From positions 2,666,001 to 2,730,000 of the forward strand of contig NZ_CP160402.1 in the NCBI RefSeq assembly GCF_040730185.1: a stretch of 64,000 bases of DNA. Reading direction: 5' to 3'. Source of the DNA: Streptomyces sp. Je 1-332. Its GTDB lineage: Bacteria > Actinomycetota > Actinomycetes > Streptomycetales > Streptomycetaceae. A program made the position numbers and the translations under genes. Each line of letters begins with the position of its first letter. Position 1 is the stretch's first letter. Positions 53,513-61,790 of this stretch are shown in pieces. The notes beneath the pieces are model-generated. The model was given only the letters and a program-made list of their open reading frames with translations, was not told the origin of the DNA and did not search any database.

Positions 53513-54886
53513 TCAGGCTTCGGTCTTCTCCTCGGCGGCTTCGGAAGCCTGCTCACCCTCGGCGGGAGCCTCTTCCTCGTCGTCGAGGTCCACGACCTCG
53601 CCGTTCGTGTCCTTGACCGTCGCGGCCTCCACGACGACCGCGAGGGCCTTGCCGCGGGCGACCTCGCCGACCAGCATCGGGACCTGGCCGCCTTCGACGA
53701 CGGCCTGGGCGAACTGGTCGGGGGACATGCCGGAGGACTGCGCGCGACGCATGAGGTGCTCGGTGAGCTCCTCCTGGCTGACGTTCAGCTTCTCCTTGTT
53801 GACGAGCTCGTCAAGGACGAACTGCGTCTTGATGCCCTTCTCGGCCTGCTCCTTGGTCTCGGCGTCGAACTCTTCCTCGGTCTTGCCCTGGATCTCCAGG
53901 TACTTCGCGAGGTCGAGGCCCATCTGGCCGAGCTGGTGGTTCACCAGGTTGTGCTTGCGGGTCTCGATCTCGTCCGCGAGGAGCTTCTCGGGGACGGGGA
54001 CCTCGACCAGCTCGAGCAGCTTCTCCAGGACGCGCTCCTGGGCCTGCGTCGCCTGGTCGTACTGCTTCATGTTCTCGAGGCGCTTGCGGCTGTCCGCCTT
54101 GACCTCGTCCAGGGTGTCGAACTCCGACGCGAGCTGCGCGAAGTCGTCGTCCAGGGCGGGCAGTTCACGGGCGGCGACCTGAGTGACCTTGACGGTCACC
54201 TCGGACTCCTTGCCGGCCGCCGAGCCGCCCTTGAGCTCGGAGGTGAAGGTGGCCTCGCCACCGGCCTCCAGGCCCTTGACGGCGTCGTCGATGCCCTCGA
54301 GGAGCTCGCCGGAGCCGATCGTGTAGGAGACGCCGGACGCGACGCCGTCCTCCAGGACCTCGCCCTCGACCTTGGCCTCCAGGTCGATCGTCACGACGTC
54401 GCCGTCCTCGGCGGCACGCTCGACCGGCGAGGTGGACGCGAAGCGCTCACGGAGCTCCTCGACGGCCTTCTCGACGTCCTCGTCGCTGACCTCGACGGCG
54501 TCGACCTCGACCTCGATGCCGGAGTAGTCCGGGATCTCGATCGCGGGACGGATGTCGACCTCAGCGGTGAAGTTGAGGGTCTCGTTGTCCTTCAGCTCGG
54601 TGATGTCCACCTCGGGCTGGCCCAGGACGTTGAGCTCGGCCTCGTTCACGGCCTCGGTGTAGAACTTCGGGAGCGCGTCGTTGACGGCCTCTTCGAGGAC
54701 TGCGCCGCGCCCGAACCGCTGGTCGATGACTCGGGCCGGGATCTTGCCCTTGCGGAAGCCCTTCACCGTGACCTGCTGGTTGATCTTCTTGTAGGCCGCG
54801 TCGAGGCTGTCCTTGAGCTCCTCGAAGGGCACCTCAACAGTGAGCCGAACCCGGGTCGGGTTCAGGGTCTCCACGGCGCTCTTCAC
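53513..54886 (-). CDS. tig: Trigger factor
   Basis: A 457-residue chaperone and peptidyl-prolyl isomerase. The N-terminal ribosome-binding loop contains GFRKGKIP (trigger factor signature GFRxGxxP) near residue 43; the PPIase domain spans about 155-240 ([17 protein letters not shown]) and the C-terminal arm domain follows. The acidic tail ([19 protein letters not shown]) is typical of Streptomyces. The start is GTG at 54886 with AAGGAGA upstream. It lies upstream of clpP1 but ends in its own terminator. Confidence 0.98.
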   Translation of the reverse strand: MKSAVETLNPTRVRLTVEVPFEELKDSLDAAYKKINQQVTVKGFRKGKIPARVIDQRFGRGAVLEEAVNDALPKFYTEAVNEAELNVLGQPEVDITELKDNETLNFTAEVDIRPAIEIPDYSGIEVEVDAVEVSDEDVEKAVEELRERFASTSPVERAAEDGDVVTIDLEAKVEGEVLEDGVASGVSYTIGSGELLEGIDDAVKGLEAGGEATFTSELKGGSAAGKESEVTVKVTQVAARELPALDDDFAQLASEFDTLDEVKADSRKRLENMKQYDQATQAQERVLEKLLELVEVPVPEKLLADEIETRKHNLVNHQLGQMGLDLAKYLEIQGKTEEEFDAETKEQAEKGIKTQFVLDELVNKEKLNVSQEELTEHLMRRAQSSGMSPDQFAQAVVEGGQVPMLVGEVARGKALAVVVEAATVKDTNGEVVDLDDEEEAPAEGEQASEAAEEKTEA

Positions 54887-54955
54887 GGTTCGGTCTCCTT
54901 GGGGCTGACTTCTTGGGATTGAGCCCGGCTAGAGACACACGGGCACACAGCTTGC

Positions 54956-54986
54956 ATAGTAACGGCAAGCGGGAGCCGACCCACAA
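54956..54986 (-). promoter_or_regulatory. Candidate promoter of tig
   Basis: On the leftward strand TTGTGG (54986-54981) and TACTAT (54961-54956) are separated by 19 bp, 70 nt before the tig start and just downstream of tRNA-Pro. Confidence 0.4.
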
Positions 54987-55011
54987 TGCGATCTTGTGAG
55001 GGAGTTCTTGC

Positions 55012-55088
55012 TGGTCGGGGTGGCGGGATTTGAACCCACGGCCTTCCGCTCCCAAAGCGGACGCGCTACCAAGCTGCGCCACACCCCG
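55012..55088 (-). tRNA. tRNA-Pro (anticodon TGG), CCA encoded
   Basis: The complement forms a 77-nt tRNA including an encoded CCA. Acceptor CGGGGTG/CACCCCG, discriminator A, anticodon stem TCCGC/GCGGA with loop TTTGGGA gives TGG, T-loop TTCAAAT. Confidence 0.97.
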
Positions 55089-55257
55089 TCGGTGCGACAC
55101 GTAGGGTACATGCCCGCAGGCAGTGCGGCGCCCGCTTAATCGCGAGTACGTACGGGGTGTGCGGACAGGGCGTCCGACCCGCTACGATGCTTGCCGTGCC
55201 GCGGTCGCTGACCAGCAGTGTCCTCGATGCCCTCGATGGCCTGGCGGTGCGAGCTGT

Positions 55258-55328
55258 GCGGGTGTAGCTCAATGGTAGAGCCCTAGTCTTCCAAACTAGC
55301 TACGCGGGTTCGATTCCCGTCACCCGCT
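55258..55328 (+). tRNA. tRNA-Gly (anticodon TCC)
   Basis: A 71-nt tRNA: acceptor GCGGGTG/CACCCGC, discriminator T, D-arm AGCTCAATGGTAGAGC, anticodon stem CTAGT/ACTAG with loop CTTCCAA giving TCC. CCA is not encoded. A strong terminator follows. Confidence 0.97.
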
Positions 55329-55333
55329 CTGTG

Positions 55334-55373
55334 GCCTCCGGCCCGGTTCCTCGGAACCGGGCCGGAGGCTTTT
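55334..55373 (+). terminator. Strong terminator after tRNA-Gly
   Basis: A perfect 17-bp GC stem (starts GCCTCCGGCCCGG) with a 2-nt loop and TTTT directly after it. Confidence 0.92.
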
Positions 55374-55418
55374 CTGCGTCCCCGCGAGGCCGCGCCGGCC
55401 CCGGCCCGCCCACGCCGG

Positions 55419-55622
55419 TCAGAAGCTGATCGAGTTGATGGTCTCGGCCACCTCATTGAGGAAGCGATTTATGGAGGGGGCCATTCCGGTTGAGGCGAGG
55501 AAGAACCCGAAGAGCACCGCGACGATGGCGGGCCCCGCTTTGATCGATCCCCCACGGATCAGCACGATGAGGATGATCGCCAACAGCAACACCACTGACA
55601 GCGAAATGGCCACACTGATCAC
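55419..55622 (-). CDS. Small membrane protein (67 aa)
   Basis: A 67-residue protein with two membrane helices (SVAISLSVVLLLAIILIVLI and AIVAVLFGFFLASTGMAP) and a short amphipathic C-terminal end (SINRFLNEVAETINSI). GTG at 55622 starts it. The FFLASTGMAP pattern is common in small Streptomyces membrane proteins of unknown function. Converges with tRNA-Gly and its terminator. Confidence 0.65.
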   Translation of the reverse strand: MISVAISLSVVLLLAIILIVLIRGGSIKAGPAIVAVLFGFFLASTGMAPSINRFLNEVAETINSISF

Positions 55623-56045
55623 ACCCTAGGTCGGTCTCTCCCCGGCCCGGGGGGTACGACCCCGCACACCCCCGCCAGGACCATCGTGCCACCAACGCGG
55701 CTTCCCTATGCGGCCGGTGACACATCGTCGGCCAACGCGACACGCACCCGGCGTGGACGCGGCGCGCGGAGGCGCCCTTGGGGCACATGAACACCGCGCC
55801 CCCGCACGGGAATTCGAAGCCCGCGCGTGGTCGCTAATTCGGCTTGATCGTTTCCATTGCCACACAACTCGTTCGCCAGAAATTCGAATTGTTGCGGGCC
55901 GCACAGCGGCGGCCCCACAAAGACCCGATCAATCGGACATTCCACCAGAGTCGCCTGCGGGCGTTATGCGGCGTTTAAGGGGGATGAGTTGTGACGTACT
56001 GGACATCCGGCTTGATGTATCGAGGGTGCCAGGAGGTCAATCTCT

Positions 56046-56114
56046 GTGCATCTCCGTGTCAACTTCGATGATTTCCGGGGTACCCGGACCGTATTAGCCC
56101 TGATCCGTCTGTGA
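56046..56114 (+). CDS. Possible 22-aa leader peptide or small protein with a TTA codon
   Basis: GTG at 56046 lies 7-8 nt after AGGAGGTC (56031-56038), one of the best ribosome sites in the window. It encodes VHLRVNFDDFRGTRTVLALI and two more residues, then TGA. It contains a rare TTA leucine codon (56094-56096), which in Streptomyces needs the bldA tRNA. It lies 140 bp upstream of the acyltransferase start. It could be a leader peptide, a small protein, or the remnant start of a lost gene; function is not known. Confidence 0.3.
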   Translation: MHLRVNFDDFRGTRTVLALIRL

Positions 56115-56139
56115 TTGAGCTGACAGCCGAGTTGGGGGT

Positions 56140-56169
56140 TTTACGAATACACGGGAGCGACGCTAGGGT
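56140..56169 (+). promoter_or_regulatory. Candidate promoter of the acyltransferase gene
   Basis: TTTACG (56140-56145) and TAGGGT (56164-56169) are spaced by 18 bp, about 85 nt before GTG at 56254. Confidence 0.4.
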
Positions 56170-56253
56170 GCCTCAGATGTTCCACGCTGCCACCATCCCC
56201 GCAAGCGCAGTGCGGTCCAGGATCGTCTCACCGAGCTCTTGGTGGGAGGGCCT

Positions 56254-57516
56254 GTGACGAACTCGGTTCAACCGCACGGCCGCCACCGGGCGCCGCTCCC
56301 CCCGGCACATGTGCCGGCGGACGGAGTACCAGGCCCCCGCGCCCCCCAGTCCACCATGGCCGCGACCGTTCCCCACGCCCCGGCCGGCACCACCGCTCGC
56401 CCCGCCTCGACGGGCCACTCCGGCTCCACGGGCCACCCCGGTTCCACGGGCAGATCCGCATCCACGGGTCAACCCGCCAAGCAGCGCGACTCGTTCTTCG
56501 ACAACGCCAAGTACCTGGCGATCGTCCTGGTCGCGATGGCGCACGCCTGGGAGCCGCTGACCGACGGCAGCCGCGCCGCAGAGGCGCTGTACATGACCGT
56601 CTACACCTTCCACATGCCGGCGTTCATCCTCATCTCCGGCTACTTCTCGCGCAGCTTCGACATGCGGTCCGACCGCCTCAAGCGCCTGGTGACCGGCATC
56701 GCTGTGCCGTACGTCATCTTCGAAGTCGCGTACACCTTCTTCAAGCGCTACGCGGACAACGATCCGACGCAGCCGATCAGTCTGCTCGACCCCTGGTACC
56801 TCACCTGGTTCCTGGTCGCGCTCTTCGTCTGGCGTCTGACGACCCCGCTGTGGAAGCTGGTCCGCTGGCCCATTCCGCTCGCGCTCGCCATCGCGGTGCT
56901 CGCCACGATCTCCCCGGACATCGGCGACGACCTCGACCTGCAGCGCGTGCTGCAGTTCCTGCCCTTCTTCGTTCTCGGCCTCTTCATGAAGCCCGAGTAC
57001 TTCCAGCTGGTGCGGCGCCGCGAGGTGCGGCTGCTCTCCATCCCGATCTTCGCGAGCGCGCTGCTCCTCGCGTACTGGGCAGGCCCGCGGATGACGTCGG
57101 CCTGGTTCTACCGCCGGGACAGCGCACAGGAGTTGGGTGGGCCGTGGTGGGCCGGTGTCGTGATGACGCTGGCGCTCTTCGGCTGCTCCGCCATCCTGAC
57201 CGCGTGCTTCTTCGCGTGGGTTCCGCGTCGGAAGATGTGGTTCACGGTGCTCGGCGCGGGGACGCTGTACGGCTACCTGCTGCACGGCTTCCTGGCCAAG
57301 GGCTCGCGCTTCTGGGGCTGGTTCGACGACTACGACTGGATGCACACGCCTGCCGGGCAGGTGCTCGTGTCGTTGATCGCCGCGGCTGTGGTGACGCTTC
57401 TCTGTACGCCTCCGGTGCAGCGGATGTTCCGCTTCGCCATGGAGCCGAAGATGGAGTGGGCGTTCAAGCGGGATGCCGCGGCGTTGGCCCGGGAGCGGGC
57501 CAAGGCTTCCTCCTAG
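56254..57516 (+). CDS. Membrane acyltransferase (acyltransferase_3 / fucose 4-O-acetylase-like)
   Basis: From GTG at 56254 (GGGAGGG upstream) the protein has 420 residues. The first 75 are Pro/Ala/Thr-rich with STGHxGSTG repeats. About ten membrane helices follow. The early block FDNAKYLAIVLVAMAHAWEP and HMPAFILISGYFS are the acyltransferase_3 pattern, with the conserved His of the catalytic site in AHAWEP. Such enzymes move acyl groups onto exported sugars or polymers. Its stop codon is shared with the convergent HD gene through CTAG at 57513-57516. Confidence 0.85.
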   Translation: MTNSVQPHGRHRAPLPPAHVPADGVPGPRAPQSTMAATVPHAPAGTTARPASTGHSGSTGHPGSTGRSASTGQPAKQRDSFFDNAKYLAIVLVAMAHAWEPLTDGSRAAEALYMTVYTFHMPAFILISGYFSRSFDMRSDRLKRLVTGIAVPYVIFEVAYTFFKRYADNDPTQPISLLDPWYLTWFLVALFVWRLTTPLWKLVRWPIPLALAIAVLATISPDIGDDLDLQRVLQFLPFFVLGLFMKPEYFQLVRRREVRLLSIPIFASALLLAYWAGPRMTSAWFYRRDSAQELGGPWWAGVVMTLALFGCSAILTACFFAWVPRRKMWFTVLGAGTLYGYLLHGFLAKGSRFWGWFDDYDWMHTPAGQVLVSLIAAAVVTLLCTPPVQRMFRFAMEPKMEWAFKRDAAALARERAKASS

Positions 57517-57974
57517 CCCTGCGTCCGGGCGCCCAGTAGGGCGCGCATGTTCGCGTATTTCTCCGTGAGGCGATCACGGGTCGGCCCGTCTAGCTCTGCT
57601 AGGCGGGCCGGATCTGCGTTGTGGGCCAGGTCCGCCTCCTTGACGAGGCGGGCGCCGGGGGTTGCGAGGATGCGGGTGGCGTAGGCCTCGGGGGGTTCGT
57701 CCGCCCTCTTGGTGAGGGCTCGCACGATGTCCTTCGTACGCTGCGTGAGGGGTGCGTCCCGTAGCCACTCCTCGGTGAGGGCGTTGTCCTCGATGGCGTC
57801 GTGCAGCCACGCCGCGGCGATCTGTTCCTGGGATCCGCCTCGGGCCGCGACTCCCTCTGCCACGGCTTGCAGGTGCTCCGTGTAGGGGCGGCCCGCCTTG
57901 TCCTTCTGGGTGGCGTGGGCCTGGCGGGCGATTGCTTCTACCTCGGGGAGGGTGAGGTGGGGGCTGGGGTTCAT
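57513..57974 (-). CDS. HD-domain hydrolase similar to small alarmone hydrolases
   Basis: A 153-residue protein made of a single HD domain: an initial RQAHATQKDKAGRPYTEHL block like the SpoT/Mesh1 hydrolase (A-H-x-x-Q-x-D-K-x-G-x-P-Y-x-x-H), then WLHDAIEDN (HDxxED) and KEADLAHNADP near the end. This fits the metazoan SpoT homologue-type (p)ppGpp hydrolases, or another nucleotide phosphohydrolase. ATG at 57974. Its TAG stop overlaps that of the acyltransferase on the other strand. Confidence 0.75.
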   Translation of the reverse strand: MNPSPHLTLPEVEAIARQAHATQKDKAGRPYTEHLQAVAEGVAARGGSQEQIAAAWLHDAIEDNALTEEWLRDAPLTQRTKDIVRALTKRADEPPEAYATRILATPGARLVKEADLAHNADPARLAELDGPTRDRLTEKYANMRALLGARTQG

Positions 57975-57984
57975 ACGGGGATTC

Positions 57985-58160
57985 TTTCCCCAACCCCGCC
58001 CCTTCCCGAAAACTCGCTCGGCGCGAGGGCCCGCTCCTCAAACGCCGGAGGGGCTGAAAGATTCAGCCCCTCCGGCGTTTGAGGAGCGGGGTCTGGGGCG
58101 GAGCCCCAGGTAGGTCCGGGGCGCAGGCACGGTTTTCGGGAAGGGGCGGGGTTGGGGAAA
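57985..58160. repeat. 176-bp nested palindromic element
   Basis: Outer arms of 29 bp (57985-58013 and 58132-58160, starting TTTCCCCAACCCCGCCCCTT) are perfect inverted complements. Inside lies a 29-bp perfect stem with 3-nt loop (58030-58058 and 58062-58090), and a third small GGGGC/GCCCC hairpin near 58095-58108. It fills the gap between the HD gene and the FtsX-like gene. It resembles the abundant intergenic palindromes of Streptomyces genomes and may be a miniature mobile element or a double terminator. Confidence 0.85.
58030..58090. terminator. Very strong 29-bp stem hairpin (bidirectional terminator)
   Basis: Arms CCCGCTCCTCAAACGCCGGA + GGGGCTGAA and their exact complement with loop AGA. 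Placed just past the ABC permease end (leftward reading) and before the HD gene. Confidence 0.7.
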
Positions 58161-58162
58161 AT

Positions 58163-60628
58163 TCAGGCCCTTGACTTCAGCGCCGCCCTCGCAGGCAAGG
58201 CCGTCGCCATCAGGCCCAAGGCCAGGGTCGCCGCCACGAAGGAGCCGTAGACCAGCGGTGGGATGTACGGGGACTCGCCCGTCAGGCCGTTCATCATGGG
58301 GATCAGTGTCGCCAGCGCGATGGCCGAGCCGATCGCGATGCCCGCGGTCGCGACCAGAAGTGCCTCCCAGCGCACCATCCGCATGACCTGGCGCCGGGTG
58401 GAGCCGATGAGGCGCAGCGTGCCCAGCTCGCGGCGGCGGTCGAGGACCGTCATCACCAGGGTGTTCACCGCGGCGATCGCCGCGAAACCGCCGAGTACGG
58501 CCGCCATCACCGTGTTCGCCCAGGCGTTGACCGCCCGGTCCGTGGACTGCGCGGTGGCGTAGTCGTCGCGGTCCTGGAGGGTGCCGAAGGCGGTGAGGGC
58601 AGTGAGGGTGGACTGCGAGGACTTGCCCCTGGTCCAGATCTCCGCGGAGAAGGGCGAGGTCAGGTGCTCTTTCAGGTCCGGCGCCGGGAGCGTCACCTGG
58701 GAGAGGCCCATGCCTCGGTCGTACATGGCGACCACCTTCCGCGTCGCCTTCGTGCCGTCCGGCATGCGCAGGGCCAGGCGCTCGCCCGTCCTCACCTTCG
58801 CGGAGTCCGCGAGCTTCGCGTCGATGGCGATCTCGCCCCTGCCGAGCGTCGCCATCGTGCCCGTCCTGACGCCCAGGTCCTGCACCCTGGCCAGGTCGCG
58901 GGGGGAGCCGGTGACGCCCTGGGCCGACGCGCTCTCCAACCAGCGGTCGCCGCCCGAGCCCACCGGCACCAGGACGGAGGTCTTGAGCAGGCCCACGGCT
59001 GAGGTGACTCCGGGGGCCTGCCCGGCCTTCGCCACACCGGCCGGGCTCGCTCCCGCCCCCGCGGCCGTCACGATGTGGTCCGCGGTGATGCCCTCGCGCT
59101 GCTGGTCGGCGGCGACGCGGTCCTCGCTGGTGTGCATGAAGACGAGCGTGGAGGAGAATGCCATCGCCAGGACGATCGGGGTGATCGCCGAGGCCAGCCG
59201 CCGGGCGTTCGTACGGGAGTTGGCCGCCGCGAGCGAGGCGGACGCGCCCGCTCCGCGCAGCGGAAGTCCGAACAGGGCCGCGCAGCCCCGGGCGACCAGC
59301 GGGCCGAGCAGGGCCACGGCGAGCATGAACAGCATGACGATGCCGAGCGCCACGTTGGCCGCGTCGTCCCCCGTCAGGGATGAGGCGATCCCGGCGAGGA
59401 CGCAGCCGCCGACGGCCGCCGCGATCCCCAGTGGCGTACGGATCCAGCCGAAGCGCAGGCGTTCCACGGAGGACTCGCTCAGGGCCTGGCCCGGCCTGAT
59501 GCGGGAGGGACGGCGGGCCGCCAAGTAGCCGGAGACCAGGGCCGTGAGCACGGCGACACCGACCGCCGAGACCAGCGGGATGAACGAGATGGACAGGTCC
59601 AGGGCCTCGGGGACCGCTCCCCTGTCCTTGAGCTGGCCGAACCACCAGCGGGCCAGGGCGATGCCGGGCAGCACCCCCACCGCTCCCGCGAGGGGTGCGA
59701 CGAGCAGGGCCTCCGTGGCAATGGTGCGGCGGATCTGGCGGGGCGTCGTACCGATGGCCCGCAACAGCGCGTACTCCCGGGCGCGTTGGCCGACGGAGAG
59801 CGCCACGGTGCCGGCCGCGGTGAACATCGCGACCATGGTGGCGATGCCGCCGAAGGAGCCGCCGAGGCCGGTGAGCATCTCCTGGGCGTAGGCGAGTTCG
59901 GAGCCCTCGGCCTCGCTGCGGTCGTCGCCGGTGTGGACGTCCGCCTTGCCGCCGACGGCGTGCGCCACCTGGGACTTGAGGGCGGCGTCCGTGACGCCGT
60001 CCTTGGGCAGGACGGCCACGGCGTCGATACGGCCGGGGTGGCCGGAGATCCGTACGGCGTCGGAGTCGGTGAACCAGGCGGTGAGTGCGCCCTGCCCGGC
60101 CTTTACGGTGCCGGAGATCCGGAAGGCGCGCGGCCCGTCCGCCGTGGTGAGCGTGGTGCGCTCGCCGACGGACGCGCCGGGCGCGGCGATGACGACCTCG
60201 CCGGGGTGCGGGGCGCGGCCCGCGGTCAGTTTCTCGCCGGTGAAGGCGGTCGAGCCCCAGCCGTGCGCGGTGACCTCCTTGCCGTCGGACTGCACCGGGA
60301 AGGTGACGTCCGGGACCGCGACGCGCGCTCCGGGGGCCGAACCTGCCTTCGCCACCAGGGAGTTGTCGATCCGGGCGCGGTCGGGCAGCGGCGTGGCCGT
60401 GTCGGAGCGGCTCTCACCGCTGCCCGTGACGAAGTGGGCGCGCTGGTCGGCGGCGGCCACCACGGGGGCGCCCGCGTACCGGGCGGGAGGCACCGACGCG
60501 CGTGCTCCCGTCTCCAGGAGGATGCCGCAGGCGGACACGATCAGCGCGGCCATCATCAGCGCGACGAACGTACCCACGAAGGCGGCGGGTTTGAAGCGGA
60601 TGGCGGCACGGGCGAGGCCGTTGGGCAT
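58163..60628 (-). CDS. FtsX-type ABC transporter permease
   Basis: From ATG at 60628 (GGAGAA 6 nt upstream) the protein has 821 residues and the doubled FtsX layout: a first membrane helix, a large outside domain, three helices (about 270-390), further helices, a second outside domain and a final three-helix block with STRRQVMRMVRWEALLVATA. It resembles MacB/LolE-like permeases rather than true importers. It pairs with the ATPase at 60709. Export, membrane remodelling or peptide resistance are possible roles. Confidence 0.9.
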   Translation of the reverse strand: MPNGLARAAIRFKPAAFVGTFVALMMAALIVSACGILLETGARASVPPARYAGAPVVAAADQRAHFVTGSGESRSDTATPLPDRARIDNSLVAKAGSAPGARVAVPDVTFPVQSDGKEVTAHGWGSTAFTGEKLTAGRAPHPGEVVIAAPGASVGERTTLTTADGPRAFRISGTVKAGQGALTAWFTDSDAVRISGHPGRIDAVAVLPKDGVTDAALKSQVAHAVGGKADVHTGDDRSEAEGSELAYAQEMLTGLGGSFGGIATMVAMFTAAGTVALSVGQRAREYALLRAIGTTPRQIRRTIATEALLVAPLAGAVGVLPGIALARWWFGQLKDRGAVPEALDLSISFIPLVSAVGVAVLTALVSGYLAARRPSRIRPGQALSESSVERLRFGWIRTPLGIAAAVGGCVLAGIASSLTGDDAANVALGIVMLFMLAVALLGPLVARGCAALFGLPLRGAGASASLAAANSRTNARRLASAITPIVLAMAFSSTLVFMHTSEDRVAADQQREGITADHIVTAAGAGASPAGVAKAGQAPGVTSAVGLLKTSVLVPVGSGGDRWLESASAQGVTGSPRDLARVQDLGVRTGTMATLGRGEIAIDAKLADSAKVRTGERLALRMPDGTKATRKVVAMYDRGMGLSQVTLPAPDLKEHLTSPFSAEIWTRGKSSQSTLTALTAFGTLQDRDDYATAQSTDRAVNAWANTVMAAVLGGFAAIAAVNTLVMTVLDRRRELGTLRLIGSTRRQVMRMVRWEALLVATAGIAIGSAIALATLIPMMNGLTGESPYIPPLVYGSFVAATLALGLMATALPARAALKSRA

Positions 60629-60647
60629 CGGGTTCTCCGGGGTTTGT

Positions 60648-60687
60648 GGGCGCCCCGAAAGGGGCGCGGGGAACTGCGCGACCAGCC
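60648..60687. repeat. Dispersed repeat, copy D
   Basis: GGGCGCCCCGAAAGGGGCGC then GGGGAACTGCGCGACCAGCC. Same orientation as copy B. It lies between the ABC permease and ATPase genes. Confidence 0.85.
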
Positions 60688-60708
60688 ACATCCGGCCGGC
60701 GGGTGTAC

Positions 60709-61590
60709 TCAGGCCGCGGCAGCTGCGTGCACCGGAGCCGTCAGGGTCGTCATACGCCCGGCGATCTCGGCCGCGGATGCCCGCTCAAGGCGGTCCACGA
60801 TCGCGCCGTCGGCGAGGAACAACACCCGGTCCGCGTACGCCGCCGCTGCCGGGTCGTGGGTGACCATGACGACCGTGGCGCCCATGCCGTCGACGGCCGA
60901 GCGGAGCAGGGTGAGGATCTCGGCGGCCGTGGTGGTGTCCAGGGCGCCGGTCGGCTCGTCGGCGAAGATCACGTCCGGGTTCGTGACCAGGGCGCGGGCG
61001 ATGGCGACGCGCTGCTGCTGGCCGCCGGAGAGTTCTCCGGGGCGGCGCTTGTGCTTGTCGGGGCCGAGGCCGACGCGGGCCAGGACATCGGCGGCCCTGC
61101 GGCGGTCGGGGCGGTGGCCCGCGAGGCGCATCGGCAGGACGACGTTCTGCTCGACGGTGAGCGAGGGCAGCAGGTTGAAGGCCTGGAAGACGAAGCCGAG
61201 GCGGGTGCGGCGCAGCGCGGTCAGCTTGTTCTCGCTCATGGACGTGATCTCCGTGCCGCCCAGGCGCACCGTGCCCTCGCTGGGCCGGTCGAGTCCGGCC
61301 GCGCACTGCAGGAAGGTGGACTTGCCGGAGCCCGAAGGGCCCATGACGGCGGTGAAGCTGCCGCGCTCCAGGGCGAGATCGATGCCGCCGAGGGCGTGCA
61401 CGGCGCCGGATCCCCTGCCGTACCTGCGGCGCACGCCGTGCAGTTCGACGGCCCAGTCGGCGCCGCGGGGTGCCTCGCCGGAGATCGGGGGCGTCGGGGG
61501 CATCGGTGGCACCGCCGAACTTCCCTCGCCGGTTCGCCTCTTGCGCCGCAGCCCCATGGCTTCGTCCACCTTCCGTCCGTACGCCCTCAT
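60709..61590 (-). CDS. ABC transporter ATP-binding protein (FtsE/MacB type)
   Basis: From ATG at 61590 (GAGGT 5 nt upstream) the protein has 293 residues; ATG at 61557 is also possible. Walker A is GPSGSGKS (residues 84-91), the signature is LSGGQQQR, Walker B ends in VIFADEPTGALD and the H-loop is in VTHDP. The N-terminal 50 residues are basic, then Pro-rich. It drives the FtsX-type permease gene downstream, separated by a dispersed repeat copy. Divergent from the antiporter. Confidence 0.95.
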   Translation of the reverse strand: MRAYGRKVDEAMGLRRKRRTGEGSSAVPPMPPTPPISGEAPRGADWAVELHGVRRRYGRGSGAVHALGGIDLALERGSFTAVMGPSGSGKSTFLQCAAGLDRPSEGTVRLGGTEITSMSENKLTALRRTRLGFVFQAFNLLPSLTVEQNVVLPMRLAGHRPDRRRAADVLARVGLGPDKHKRRPGELSGGQQQRVAIARALVTNPDVIFADEPTGALDTTTAAEILTLLRSAVDGMGATVVMVTHDPAAAAYADRVLFLADGAIVDRLERASAAEIAGRMTTLTAPVHAAAAA

Positions 61591-61790
61591 CGATACCTCG
61601 AACGTACGGACAGCGGGTGCTGTGGACCATGAGGGTCCCCGGCGGACCAGTGGTGGGGAGAACCCCACCCCCGGTCGCCAAAGGTTGCTCCGTCAATCGT
61701 TTGGTAAGCTAACTATTGACGCGTTCTTGACGCGCCCTTTGCCATTCGTATGCGGTGGGTGCGTCGCCGACTACCAGGAGGAACGGGCCC

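Larger units (their letters stand above)
55623..56253. other. Gene-poor, AT-richer interval
   Basis: About 630 bp with no normal-length gene. GC falls between about 55830 and 56170, which is unusual here. It contains AATTCGAATT (a 10-bp palindrome near 55883) and a related GAATTCGAA near 55810, a 22-codon ORF with a near-perfect ribosome site (56046-56114), and the acyltransferase promoter (56140-56169). Confidence 0.55.
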
